A DNA stretch of 64,000 nucleotides from Gehongia tenuis (lineage in GTDB: Bacteria; Bacillota; Clostridia; Christensenellales; NSJ-53): NCBI RefSeq assembly GCF_014384795.1, contig NZ_JACRSR010000002.1:62001-126000 (forward strand), read 5' to 3'. Numbering within the stretch: position 1 is the first letter of the stretch; every line of letters starts with the position of its first letter. Below, piece by piece: positions 9,330 to 18,222 of this stretch. The notes below the pieces were generated by a model. The model did not search any database. It saw nothing but the letters and a program-made list of their open reading frames with translations, and was not told the origin of the DNA. The position numbers and the translations under genes were made by a program.

Positions 9330-10445
9330 CTACTTTAAATTTTCCGGATTGAGCGCCAGAAGATCTTCCCGGACAAACATGCCGTCCTTACGAATCACTT
9401 CGCCGTCGAAAATAATCTCTCCGCCGCCGAACTCCGGCGTTTGAATGAACACCAGATCCCAGTGCACGGAGGAACGATTGCCGTTGTCCGCGTCATGGAT
9501 GGCATTGCCCGGCGTGAAATGGATGGATCCCATGATCTTCTCATCAAAGAGGGTCTCATTCATCACCCGGGTGATGTAGGGATTCATACCAATGGCAAAT
9601 TCACCCACGTAGCGTGCGCCCTCATCCACATCCAGCACCTTGTTCAGCCGCTCCGTGTCATTGGCAGTAGCCTTGACAATCCTGCCGTTCTCAAATTCAA
9701 AGCGGATATTTTCAAAGCAGAATCCGCCTTCCAAAGACGGAGTGTTGTAGGTGATTACGCCGTTCACCGAATCCCGTACCGGCGATGAATAAACCTCGCC
9801 GTCGGGAATGTTGCAGTGACCGTCGCACTTGACCGCGCCGATGTTCTTGATGGAAAATTCAAGATCGGTGCCCCTGCCGGTGATGCGCACCTTGTCCGTT
9901 CTGTCCATCAGCTTCTTCAGCGGATCCATGGCTCGCGACATCTTGGCATAGTCCAGGTTGCATACGTTGAAGAAGAAATCCTCAAACTCGTCCAGATTCA
10001 TTCCCGCCGCCTGGGCCATGGCCGGCGTGGGATAGCGGAGGGTGCACCAGCGGGTGCGGGTGCATCGGATATCGTTATGGAGCTTGGCCGCATAATGGGT
10101 CTCATACAGCTCCATTTTATCGTAGGGAATGCCGTTAAACTCGAAAGAATTTTCCGGGAACCGGATGCCGATAAACGCATCCATCTCCCGCATCCTTTTG
10201 GCATCCACACCAAACATGAGGTCCATCTGTCCCTCGGTGCAGCGTTCAATCAACAGCCGCTCCAAATAGGGCACCAGCACGTTCACATGGGGTTCGCCGC
10301 CGGCGTCATAGACAGCTTTAACAAATTCACCGATAAAAAAGGGATCCAATCCGTGGGTTTCAATCAACACTTTTTCTCCCTTTTTCACGGCGCAGGCATA
10401 ATTGACGATGCTTTCCGCCAATTTTTGGACTCTAGGATCTTTCAA
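9330..10445 (-). CDS. M29 family aminopeptidase (thermophilic aminopeptidase/AmpS type)
   Basis: 371 residues, starting at a TTG (10445) that sits behind GGGGGAGGG; no upstream ATG competes. The family pattern is clear: N-terminal KVLIETHGLDPFF and the C-terminal metal site with His in SIHFTPG and His/Asp in SSVHWDLV. M29 enzymes are dimeric cytoplasmic metallo-aminopeptidases with broad specificity. This one is somewhat shorter than the roughly 410 residues common in the family. A possible promoter sits in the 125-bp gap upstream, so it may be expressed separately from the three genes before it as well as with oppBCDF. Confidence 0.88.
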   Translation of the reverse strand: MKDPRVQKLAESIVNYACAVKKGEKVLIETHGLDPFFIGEFVKAVYDAGGEPHVNVLVPYLERLLIERCTEGQMDLMFGVDAKRMREMDAFIGIRFPENSFEFNGIPYDKMELYETHYAAKLHNDIRCTRTRWCTLRYPTPAMAQAAGMNLDEFEDFFFNVCNLDYAKMSRAMDPLKKLMDRTDKVRITGRGTDLEFSIKNIGAVKCDGHCNIPDGEVYSSPVRDSVNGVITYNTPSLEGGFCFENIRFEFENGRIVKATANDTERLNKVLDVDEGARYVGEFAIGMNPYITRVMNETLFDEKIMGSIHFTPGNAIHDADNGNRSSVHWDLVFIQTPEFGGGEIIFDGEVIRKDGMFVREDLLALNPENLK

Positions 10446-10492
10446 GGCCTTGCCCTCCCCCTAAATAACATTTTGTGGCTCTTATCAAAAGC

Positions 10493-10523
10493 ATTATAGA
10501 ATTCTCATTTCAAATATCCACAA
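10493..10523 (-). promoter_or_regulatory. possible promoter for the M29-opp segment
   Basis: A perfect -10 TATAAT (10498-10493) lies 47 bp before the TTG start. The only -35-like match, TTGTGG (10523-10518), is 19 bp away, which is long, so this is a weak call. The surrounding 125 bp is AT-rich compared with the genes. Confidence 0.4.
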
Positions 10524-10570
10524 AAAATTCACAGATTGTACAAATAAATGTTTTTTCACATTATACGGGT

Positions 10571-11773
10571 CTATGCAAGTTTTTGCAACGATTTTTGCAT
10601 GCGCTCCAAAGCGGCGTACAGCGTCCGATCGTCCCAATAACAGCCGTGGATGACCCGAAGGTGACCCCTGCCCCGGGAGCCGTAGGCGTTTCCATCGTTC
10701 ACCGATACCTTTGCATCCTTGATCAGGTAATCCACGATCTCCTCGGAAGTTCCCAGCGCCGATACGTCCACCCAGGAAAGAAAGGCGCTTTGCGGCATGC
10801 GCATCTTCACACCGGGCACACTGTTAAACATATCGTAGACCGCCTTTCGCCGCCGGTCAAAGATCGCCTTGTATTCTTCCATGAAGCCCGGGTCTTCGAA
10901 AGCGGCAATGGCCGCGGCCTGGGACGCGGTGCTGGTGGCGCCGATAACGTTGACCGCCGAACCATAAAGAACATCCATAATCTTGTCCGAGGCCACCACG
11001 TAGCCCACCCGGTAGCCGCTTAAAGCCATGCCCTTGGAGATGGAACACACGGTCAGCGTCCGTTCAAACATTCCGGGAAGGGAGGCTGGCGTCACAAATT
11101 CCCGTCCGTCATAGACCATATCTTCGAAGGCCTGGTCACACACCAGGATAAGGTCGTGGCGGATGATAAAATCGGCCAGTGCCGAAAGCTCCTCCCGGCT
11201 GTAGACAACGGTGGTGGGGTTGTTGGGATGGGTGAGCACAACCATTTTTGTGCGGGCTGTCACCCGTGCCTCCATGGCCCCTATGTCCAGTTCATCCTCG
11301 CTGCCCAGGGGCACCGGTACGGTTTTGCCGCCAAGCAGTCTTGGATTGAGAAAATTGCTGGGATAGCTGGGATCGGGCACAAGCACCTCGTCCCCCGGCT
11401 CAATAAAGGGCATCATGGCAAAGATAAGGCCCGCATCGGAGCCCGGCGTGATCAGAATATTGCGCTGGGCATCCACATCCAATTTGTTGTAGGCTCTCAG
11501 CTTTTCTGCGATTTTTTCCTTCAGAACACTGCTGCCGATGGGCGCCGTGTAGTGTTCGGCGCCCCCCTCGATGGCGGCTATTGCCGCCCTTTTCACATGT
11601 TCGGGTACGACGCGGTCGGGTTTAAAGGGATCGGCCCAACTAAGCATAGCCACCCCTTCCCGGGTAAGCCGCTCCACCACGTCGCCCACATCAGCTTTGG
11701 AGACCTCACCGAACAGCCCTCCCTGCAAATCGCAGAAACCGGCATTCATGTGTTCCCTTGGATCAAAGGCCAT
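10571..11773 (-). CDS. pyridoxal-phosphate aminotransferase, class I/II
   Basis: 400 residues from the ATG at 11773 (MAFDPREHMN). The longer open frame would lie inside the upstream gene, and the start forms a TAATG junction with its stop. Fold-type I motifs: HYTAPIGSSVLKEKIA, ITPGSDAGL, DPSYPSN and THPNNPT, with the PLP lysine in SISKGMALSGYR at about residue 246. The amino-acid substrate cannot be read from sequence. Its place between peptidases suggests transamination of amino acids released from peptides. Confidence 0.87.
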   Translation of the reverse strand: MAFDPREHMNAGFCDLQGGLFGEVSKADVGDVVERLTREGVAMLSWADPFKPDRVVPEHVKRAAIAAIEGGAEHYTAPIGSSVLKEKIAEKLRAYNKLDVDAQRNILITPGSDAGLIFAMMPFIEPGDEVLVPDPSYPSNFLNPRLLGGKTVPVPLGSEDELDIGAMEARVTARTKMVVLTHPNNPTTVVYSREELSALADFIIRHDLILVCDQAFEDMVYDGREFVTPASLPGMFERTLTVCSISKGMALSGYRVGYVVASDKIMDVLYGSAVNVIGATSTASQAAAIAAFEDPGFMEEYKAIFDRRRKAVYDMFNSVPGVKMRMPQSAFLSWVDVSALGTSEEIVDYLIKDAKVSVNDGNAYGSRGRGHLRVIHGCYWDDRTLYAALERMQKSLQKLA

Positions 11774-13014
11774 TATTTCACCACCATGAGCTTCGTGCGG
11801 CCCACAGGATCGAGGAACTGAACCTCGCCGCCGGTGTAGGCCACCGTTTCTTCCAGCATGATGCACACCTTCTGATCCCACTCGGGCACATACTGGCGGA
11901 TGTTGAGTTCAAGGGCATAGCAGGTGTCATCATGAAGCGCCGCCTCGCCGCGGCCCTCCACAAATCCCTGATGGTCGTACAAACCAATGATGGGGCCGGC
12001 GCCGTGGCCATAAAAACCAATGGGATGACTGTAAAGCATGGCCTCGATTCCCTCCGCCTTGGCTCCCGCTATGGCTTTTTCAAAAATCTCGTTGCCGGTG
12101 AGGCCAGTTTTAAAGCTGGCGCGAACGATATCCTGGAACCGGTTGCAGGTCTTGAAGGCCTCCCGGATTCCCTCGGGCGCGTCCTCGCCGTTCACCGAGA
12201 TATAGGCCATGCGCTGGCTGTCCGTCCGAAGACCCAGATAGGTGGTGCCCATATCGCAGTGGATGAGATCGCCGGGCTGGATCACCTGGCCCACCATACG
12301 CTCGTCCGATTCACCCTTGCGCTGGGAATCCACATCCGGGGCGAACCAAGCGCCAAGGCCAAACTCTTCGAAGCGCTGCATCATGTACCATTCAAGATCC
12401 GCCGTGGTGGTCTTGCCCGGCACAATGCACTTTGAGGAAAAGGCCTCGTCCATCACCTGAACGGCGATGGGATAGATGTCCGTTTTGTAGTACTCAATCT
12501 CCTCAGGAATACGGGTCTCCAGCCAGCGGGTGCATAGCTTCTCCGCGCTGATGGTGCGGGGCGCATAGGTCTCGCCCAGGCAGTCCATGAGCTCATCATA
12601 CATCGTTTTGGAAAGGCCGTCGCACATGGGGCATTCTCCGGAAATATTGATTCCGATGGTGCTGGGATTCTTTCGCTCCAGCAGATTCCGGAGAGCCTCG
12701 CACTGGGTCTCCTCCTTGGGATTGTAAGCCTGAACATAATGGTCCCAAAGCCGGGGATTGGGCCGGGAGAGACTGAGCGCCTCAAAGGTGCCGTCCGGCA
12801 TCAGCGAAAAAGCCAGCAGACCCTGCCGGGAAACGTTCTTCACCAGCTTGGGCACCAGCGTGCAGAACACGGGATCCTCGTTATATTCCCGATCAAGAAC
12901 GAGCCAAAGATCGATGCCCGTCTCCTTCATCAGTTTTGGCATCAGGGTATCGATACGCTTTTTTAAAAGCTCGTCAAAAATTCTGTATTGTTCCTTGACC
13001 GATTTAATCTCCAT
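11773..13014 (-). CDS. M24 family metallopeptidase (Xaa-Pro peptidase-like)
   Basis: 413 residues. The C-terminal half shows the pita-bread metal site: LIHCDMGTTYLGLRTDSQR (two Asp), GFYGHGAGP (His), CYALELNIR and IMLEETVAY (two Glu). The N-terminal half (ETGIDLWLVLDREYNEDPVF) is a creatinase-type domain, but it is only distantly like the other M24 protein of this locus at 4229-5473. The two are paralogues rather than a recent duplication. It lies between pepD (33 bp upstream) and the aminotransferase (1-bp overlap). Confidence 0.82.
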   Translation of the reverse strand: MEIKSVKEQYRIFDELLKKRIDTLMPKLMKETGIDLWLVLDREYNEDPVFCTLVPKLVKNVSRQGLLAFSLMPDGTFEALSLSRPNPRLWDHYVQAYNPKEETQCEALRNLLERKNPSTIGINISGECPMCDGLSKTMYDELMDCLGETYAPRTISAEKLCTRWLETRIPEEIEYYKTDIYPIAVQVMDEAFSSKCIVPGKTTTADLEWYMMQRFEEFGLGAWFAPDVDSQRKGESDERMVGQVIQPGDLIHCDMGTTYLGLRTDSQRMAYISVNGEDAPEGIREAFKTCNRFQDIVRASFKTGLTGNEIFEKAIAGAKAEGIEAMLYSHPIGFYGHGAGPIIGLYDHQGFVEGRGEAALHDDTCYALELNIRQYVPEWDQKVCIMLEETVAYTGGEVQFLDPVGRTKLMVVK

Positions 13015-13047
13015 GGGGAAATCTCCTCCTTTTATCCTTGGTAAGTC

Positions 13048-14487
13048 TTAAAGTGTTTTGAGCAGTTCCAGCAAAAAGCCATAGGTTCTCTCAAAGGAGG
13101 GCAGGTTCATGCTCTCCTTGGTGGAGTGGGCTCCTGTGGCCGTTGAGCCGGTGCCCACGATATCCATATCGGGAATCTTCTGCTGAATGAGGCCGCATTC
13201 AAGGCCTGCATGGACCCCCTCCACCGCGGCCTTCAGGCCAGTGAACCTCTCGTAAACCTCCACACAAAGCTTCCGAATCTCCGAATGCGGCGCAAAGCTC
13301 CATCCGGGATAGCCATTGGCCTCCTCAATATCAGCATCCATCCGCCCTGCCAAAGTGCGCACCGCAGCTGCCACTTCCTCCTTCAGGCTTTCAATGTTGC
13401 TGCGGATGGAATACTGCGCCACAAAGGCGCCACCCTTCACACTCACATTGGCCAGATTGATGGAGGTGACCACCGGCACCGGATTGTCCTTCTGCTGGGC
13501 CATGACCCCGTTCGGAAAAAGCTGCAGGAGATCAAGGATGGCATCGCTGTCCTCGGCGGAAAACATGCTCTCCGCTTTAGCTTCTTCATAGGTCAGCGTG
13601 AAGCCCGCCTGATCCTCAGGGATGAGCTCAGCTCTGAGTCCATCCGAAAGCTCTTTCAGCAAGGCGTCCAATCGGGAACCATCGTCCGCAAGAGCCACCG
13701 TGGCGCCGCAGATCCTCGGAATAGCGTTGTCCTTGCCTCCGCCTTCCAGCCCGCAAAGACGAATCCCAATTTGTGCGTCCAGCGCTCTCAGCGCCCGGGT
13801 GAGAATCTTGATGGCGTTGCCAAGGCCCCAGTGGATGCGGGAGCCGGAATGGCCTCCCATAAGCCCATCCACCTTGATTTTAACCGTTCTGCCCTGCACG
13901 GGCTCCATGCGCACGGGCTTTTGCAGCGTACCTGTCATGCCGCCTGCACAGCTGGCGAGAAAGACGCCTTCCGGGCCGCAGTCCAGATTGACCATTCGCC
14001 GTGCGTCGATGTGCTTTGTCTCAATCCTGCCCGCGCCGATGAGGCCGGTCTCCTCCTCCACCGTAAACAGGCATTCAACCGGCGGCATGGCAACCTCGTT
14101 ATTCTCCAAAATCGCCAGCATGAACGCCACGCCGGTGCCATCATCGGCGCCCAGGCTGGTTCCCCTGGCCTTCAGCCATTCACCATCCACATAGAAGTCG
14201 ATGGGATCCTTCAAAAAATCGTGGTCCACATTGTCATCTTTTTCGCACACCATATCAAGATGGGACTGAAACAAAATGGCGGGATGATCCTTCTTGCCGG
14301 GAGAACCCGGCTTTTTCACATAAACGTTGCCCGCTTCGTCCCGATGCGCCCAAAGGCCCAGCCTTTCAGCCACAGCCAGGACATAATCCGCCACGGCCTT
14401 CTCATTGCCCGATCCTCTGGGGATCCGGCAGATGTCGTAAAAAAATGCAAGCGCCCTGCCCGCAGGGCCCTCTTCCCATGGATTCAT
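13048..14487 (-). CDS. pepD: cytosol non-specific dipeptidase (aminoacyl-histidine dipeptidase), M20
   Basis: 479 residues, the normal PepD length. Metal-site motifs are FQSHLDMVCEK, the DDG of SLGADDGTG and EEETGLIGAG, with GGHSGSRIH in the dimerisation lid. It hydrolyses a wide range of dipeptides in the cytoplasm. GGAAGGAGG precedes the ATG. It is the first gene of the leftward peptide-utilisation run that ends with oppA. Confidence 0.93.
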   Translation of the reverse strand: MNPWEEGPAGRALAFFYDICRIPRGSGNEKAVADYVLAVAERLGLWAHRDEAGNVYVKKPGSPGKKDHPAILFQSHLDMVCEKDDNVDHDFLKDPIDFYVDGEWLKARGTSLGADDGTGVAFMLAILENNEVAMPPVECLFTVEEETGLIGAGRIETKHIDARRMVNLDCGPEGVFLASCAGGMTGTLQKPVRMEPVQGRTVKIKVDGLMGGHSGSRIHWGLGNAIKILTRALRALDAQIGIRLCGLEGGGKDNAIPRICGATVALADDGSRLDALLKELSDGLRAELIPEDQAGFTLTYEEAKAESMFSAEDSDAILDLLQLFPNGVMAQQKDNPVPVVTSINLANVSVKGGAFVAQYSIRSNIESLKEEVAAAVRTLAGRMDADIEEANGYPGWSFAPHSEIRKLCVEVYERFTGLKAAVEGVHAGLECGLIQQKIPDMDIVGTGSTATGAHSTKESMNLPSFERTYGFLLELLKTL

Positions 14488-14547
14488 GATCTATGCCTCC
14501 TTCCCCGCCTGCCGTATAAAAACGGAAAGTTATGGGTATACTTAATT

Positions 14548-14577
14548 ATTTTACTATAAAACGTGGTCATTCAGCAA
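14548..14577 (-). promoter_or_regulatory. candidate promoter of the pepD-opp locus
   Basis: TTGCTG (14577-14572), 18-bp spacer and TAAAAT (14553-14548) on the minus strand, about 60 bp before the pepD ATG. The match is fair but not strong. Confidence 0.45.
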
Positions 14578-14606
14578 GGGCGGGAGGCCATTTCTTCATT
14601 ATTTTA

Positions 14607-14636
14607 TTGCGCGGCCTTCCTCCATTGTGCTATGAT
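14607..14636 (+). promoter_or_regulatory. candidate promoter of the C39-like gene
   Basis: TTGCGC, 18-bp spacer and TATGAT, preceded by an extended -10 TG (TGCTATGAT). Transcription would begin about 15 bp before the start codon. Confidence 0.5.
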
Positions 14637-14656
14637 ATCCTTGGAAGGTGAACGGT

Positions 14657-15280
14657 TTGGACAAAAAAATTGCTCTTCACAGCCCGGCGGCCTTTGAGAT
14701 CACGGACGACCGTACGGGCGAAATATATCCCTGTGCATGTCAAGATTGGTTCCCCACAAGATGGATGCGCCAAAGCGGCTGCGGGCCCACCTCGGCTTCT
14801 CTCATCATGAGCTACATGGCCCAAAAGGAGCCCCGCCTTGCGTCCGGCCTGACCCGTCCGCTGACGCGCATTCGCTTTGCTCAATATATGTGCGAAATAT
14901 GGAATTATGTCACCCCCGGCCGCCGGGGAGTGAATACACTGCCCCATTTCTCCAATGGGGTGTTGCGTTACGCCCGCGACCTCGGCGTGGAGCTCACCGC
15001 CCACAGCTACGATGTGCCCGCCCTATGCGACCGGCCCAAAGGATGGGAACCCTTTCGGGATTTTCTTTTGGAGGGTTTGGCCGCGGACGCGCCCGTGGCT
15101 TTTTTGAATCTGTCCAACGGCAAGGTGGATGAACTGGACAGCTGGCACTGGATCACGCTTGTCGCCCACAGTCAAGACAGCCGGTTTTGGGCCCTCGACA
15201 ACTGCAAAAAGCTTGAGCTCGACCTCAAGCTTTGGTTCAGCACCGCGCTTCTCGGCGGAGGGCTCGTCTATTTCACCTGA
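14657..15280 (+). CDS. papain-fold C39-like protein without signal peptide
   Basis: 207 residues from the TTG at 14657, placed 8 nt after GGAAGG; the GTG at 14648 directly abuts that site. A papain-like triad can be read: Cys in SGCGPTSASLIMSYM, His in DSWHWITLVAH and Asp/Asn in FWALDNCKK. This resembles the peptidase_C39_2 group. There is no signal peptide or membrane span, so it should act in the cytoplasm, which is unusual for the group. The segment in between (PHFSNGVLRYARDLGVELT) also fits the family. Whether it is an active protease is not known. It is a single gene with its own promoter and terminator. Confidence 0.65.
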   Translation: MDKKIALHSPAAFEITDDRTGEIYPCACQDWFPTRWMRQSGCGPTSASLIMSYMAQKEPRLASGLTRPLTRIRFAQYMCEIWNYVTPGRRGVNTLPHFSNGVLRYARDLGVELTAHSYDVPALCDRPKGWEPFRDFLLEGLAADAPVAFLNLSNGKVDELDSWHWITLVAHSQDSRFWALDNCKKLELDLKLWFSTALLGGGLVYFT

Positions 15281-15287
15281 TCCTGAT

Positions 15288-15321
15288 AAAAAAAGGACCG
15301 CGCAGTTCGCGGTCCTTTTTT
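15288..15321. terminator. bidirectional terminator
   Basis: Stem GGACCGCG / CGCGGTCC with loop CAGTT, flanked by an A-run and a T-run. It lies between the convergent C39-like and MFS genes and can serve both. Confidence 0.92.
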
Positions 15322-15330
15322 CATACTCTC

Positions 15331-16590
15331 TCAAAGATCTTCCACCGTCTGCGTCTCGGGATCCAGCAGAAACAGCTTTTTGATGCCGGGCATGAATCCT
15401 CCCACAAAGAACATGAGTGCCGCAAGCCCCATGCAGCAGCAGATCACCCATTTGATGGGAAAAAGATCGCCCAGGACCCCGCCCACCGCCATGGCGACCG
15501 GTGTCAGTCCGGAGGTCATAGCCAGGGCCAGTGCAAAGAACTTGCCCCGCATATGGCTGGGTACGGCGGCCTGCAGCGTGCTGTTGGCCATGGTGTTGAT
15601 GGCGGCATTGAGAAACATGCCCAGAACCGCTACCGGCAGCATGGCGCCAAAGGGCAGAAAGACCATCAGGGAAAACGGCAGACAGCTTAAAACACCGATC
15701 CATCCAAAATATTTGGAAAAGATGCTTCGCGGCACCTTCCAGATGGACAAGAGTCCATAGCCCAGCATGCCGCCCAAGGCCATGGCGCCCATGAAAATGC
15801 CGTAGTTTCCCGCACCCATGTCCGGTGCCCGCTCAAAGTAGGGCAGGACCAGCACCGCCGCAATGTTCAAAAAGAAGTTGAGCAGCACCACGATACCGGC
15901 CAGGCCCATCAGGGGCTTGATGCCAAACACGAAACGGAGCCCGTCCTTAAAATCCTCCAGAAAATGACCCTTCTCCTCGGATTGCTGTACCTTTTCGCTT
16001 CGTACCCGGGGAATCTTGAGAAACATCTCCGTCACGGAAGAGAACAGATAGGCGATGCCGTTGATGAGAAACAGCACCGGTGCGCCCACGATGGAAAAGA
16101 GCACGCCGGAGATGGAGTTGGAGAAAATGTTCACACCGTTGGTGCTCACCATCAGCGCCGCATTGGCCCGCTGCAGGTTGGCGCTGGGCACCATGTCCGG
16201 CAGGGACGCGCTCACCGTGGGATTGAAAACCGATGCGCAGATTCCCTTTACCACGCCGGTCAAAAAGACCATCCACACCTCTAGATTGCCAGTTATGGCC
16301 AGTACCGCTACGGCGACCACGAATACGCCCCGTACGATGTCCATGGTCACAATGATCCATTTGCGGTCCGCCCGGTCCACGATCACGCCGGCAATGGGGC
16401 CAAGAATGAGCTGAGGCAGAGCGCTGACAGCCATAAGCAGTCCCATGATAGCGGTGGAGCCCGTTTTTTGCAGCACCCAGAATCCGAGAGCCAGGCTGTA
16501 CATCACATCTCCGATACTGGATACCAACTGGCCCTGCCATAATAAGAAGAAGTTTTTCGTAAAAAGTCTGAGTTTTTTCCCCTGTTCCAT
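15331..16590 (-). CDS. MFS exporter, DHA3 (macrolide-efflux-like) family
   Basis: 419 residues with 12 predicted spans. The N-terminus (FTKNFFLLWQGQLVSSIGD) and the loop 2-3 motif (GVIVDRADRKWIIV) are typical of the MefA-like DHA3 group of drug and peptide exporters. A central hydrophilic loop follows span 6 (LKIPRVRSEKVQQSEEKG). AAAGGAG precedes the start. The substrate is unknown. It is a single leftward gene, divergent from the MATE gene. Confidence 0.82.
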   Translation of the reverse strand: MEQGKKLRLFTKNFFLLWQGQLVSSIGDVMYSLALGFWVLQKTGSTAIMGLLMAVSALPQLILGPIAGVIVDRADRKWIIVTMDIVRGVFVVAVAVLAITGNLEVWMVFLTGVVKGICASVFNPTVSASLPDMVPSANLQRANAALMVSTNGVNIFSNSISGVLFSIVGAPVLFLINGIAYLFSSVTEMFLKIPRVRSEKVQQSEEKGHFLEDFKDGLRFVFGIKPLMGLAGIVVLLNFFLNIAAVLVLPYFERAPDMGAGNYGIFMGAMALGGMLGYGLLSIWKVPRSIFSKYFGWIGVLSCLPFSLMVFLPFGAMLPVAVLGMFLNAAINTMANSTLQAAVPSHMRGKFFALALAMTSGLTPVAMAVGGVLGDLFPIKWVICCCMGLAALMFFVGGFMPGIKKLFLLDPETQTVEDL

Positions 16591-16703
16591 GCCGCTCTCC
16601 TTTATCCTATCTTTATGCGGTATATGGGTTTAGACGCATGTTTTACCTGTATCCCTTCACTATTTTAAACATGGTTTATTCATTTGGCTATCAAAACCTT
16701 GGC

Positions 16704-16731
16704 TTGAAAAAGCATAATTTTCCGCTATACT
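16704..16731 (+). promoter_or_regulatory. promoter of the MATE gene
   Basis: TTGAAA, 16-bp spacer, TATACT, ending 36 bp before the chosen ATG. Confidence 0.6.
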
Positions 16732-16767
16732 TAAAATGAGTGAGTATTTTTGAAAGAAGGGATCGCA

Positions 16768-18207
16768 ATGGATCTGCACAAACCGCCTGACGAGAACAGT
16801 CCCAAGGTTTCAGCAGCCGAAGAAGCCTTGCCGCAGGACGGTAACACTTCTTCAGCCGCTGAAACGTACATGCCCTCCAAAAAGGAGATGCGCAAAGATG
16901 TTATACAGCTGGCCTGGCCATCGGTAACCGAGCTTGTGCTCATATCCCTGATGGGCCTTGTGGACAATATCATGGTGGGAAGGCTTGGAACCTACGCCAT
17001 CACGGCAGTGGGGCTCACCAATCAGCCCAGGCTCCTTTTTCTGGCCACCTTTGTGGCGATGAACGTGGGCGCCACCGCTCTTATCGCCCGCTTCAAGGGC
17101 GCGGATAACAAGGAGGATGCCAACAAGGTGCTCCGGCAGAATCTGCTGCTCACCCTTCTGCTATCCATTATTGTATCCACCGCAGGTTATTTCATCATTG
17201 AACCCTTTTTGGCCTGGGTGGGCGCCGGACCGGACACCCTGCCCTACGCCACATCCTATATGAAAATCCAGCTTTTGGGACTGATCAGCAACACGCTGGC
17301 GCTCGCTATTACGGCCGCTCTTCGCGGTGCGGGCAATACCCGTGCCTCCATGTTCGTCAATCTGACCGCCAACGTCTGCAACGTATTCTTCAATTATGGT
17401 CTCATCTACGGCAATTTCGGCATGCCCGCACTGGGTGTCGCCGGAGCCTCTCTGGCCACGGTGATTGGACAGGTGATTGGCTGCGTGCTGGCCTTTTGCA
17501 TGGTGCTGGGCCGCCATCAATACGTTTCTTTGCGGGATCCCGGCTCCTGGAAGCCGGATTTTCCCATGATCCGGCGCATCGTGCGCATCGGCATTCCCTC
17601 CATGATCGAACAGCTGGTCATGCGCGTGGGCATGACCACTTTTGTGCGCACCGTATCCAGCCTGGGCACGGCTGTGTTCGCCGCCCACCAAATCAGTCTC
17701 AACATCCTGCAGCTTACCTTCACCAACGGTCAGGCCTTCGGCATCGCTGCAACCACGCTGGTTGGCCAGAGCCTGGGCAAGGGCCGTCCGGATCTTGCCA
17801 AGGCCTATGCCCGTCAGACACAGCGGCTTTGCATGGTTCTTTCCATCGTGCTCGCCTCCTGTTTCATCCTCTTTGGCGCCCAGCTTGCAGGGCTATTTAC
17901 CGAGGACCAAACGGTCATCGCCATGTCCGTACCTATTCTCATGATGGTGGCCGCTCTGCAGCCCTTCCAAAATTCCTATATGGTCTACGCCGGGGCCTTG
18001 CGGGGCGCAGGCGATACGCGGTCCGTCGCCGTCATCACCGGTATCGGCATCATGCTCATCCGGCCCGGTCTTGCCGCCTTCAATGTGAACGTGCTGAGCT
18101 GGGGCCTTACCGGCGCCTGGGTGGCTCTCGTTTTCGATCAGCTCTTTCGGTTCGCTTTCGGACTGGTGCGTTTCCGCCGGGGCAAATGGGTGAATATCAA
18201 AGTTTAA
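16768..18207 (+). CDS. MATE family multidrug/sodium antiporter
   Basis: 479 residues from the ATG at 16768, 6 nt after AGAAGGG; the TTG at 16750 would leave that site inside the gene. A hydrophilic N-terminal tail of about 35 residues (with SAAE twice) precedes 12 spans. Family motifs: WPSVTELVLISLMGLVDNIM, GAGNTRASMFVNL and GAGDTRSVAVITG. It exports cationic drugs or metabolites using Na+ or H+. The 5' coding part holds a large inverted repeat, described separately. Confidence 0.9.
   Translation: MDLHKPPDENSPKVSAAEEALPQDGNTSSAAETYMPSKKEMRKDVIQLAWPSVTELVLISLMGLVDNIMVGRLGTYAITAVGLTNQPRLLFLATFVAMNVGATALIARFKGADNKEDANKVLRQNLLLTLLLSIIVSTAGYFIIEPFLAWVGAGPDTLPYATSYMKIQLLGLISNTLALAITAALRGAGNTRASMFVNLTANVCNVFFNYGLIYGNFGMPALGVAGASLATVIGQVIGCVLAFCMVLGRHQYVSLRDPGSWKPDFPMIRRIVRIGIPSMIEQLVMRVGMTTFVRTVSSLGTAVFAAHQISLNILQLTFTNGQAFGIAATTLVGQSLGKGRPDLAKAYARQTQRLCMVLSIVLASCFILFGAQLAGLFTEDQTVIAMSVPILMMVAALQPFQNSYMVYAGALRGAGDTRSVAVITGIGIMLIRPGLAAFNVNVLSWGLTGAWVALVFDQLFRFAFGLVRFRRGKWVNIKV
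16807..16865. repeat. 19-bp inverted repeat inside the start of the MATE gene
   Basis: Arms 16807-16825 and 16847-16865 pair at 17 of 19 positions around a 21-nt loop. The repeat begins 39 nt after the start codon and encodes part of the non-conserved hydrophilic tail, so the mRNA would carry a very stable hairpin just inside the reading frame. Confidence 0.85.
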
Positions 18208-18222
18208 TTTTAAGGAGTCTTC

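Noticed and set aside
10537..10544. TTGTACAA palindrome before the M29 gene as an operator
   Set aside because: An 8-bp palindrome in AT-rich DNA is expected by chance, and no second copy is seen.
11774..11881. N-terminal extension of the aminotransferase
   Set aside because: The extra residues lie in the upstream M24 gene and are unlike the family; the TAATG junction gives a natural start.
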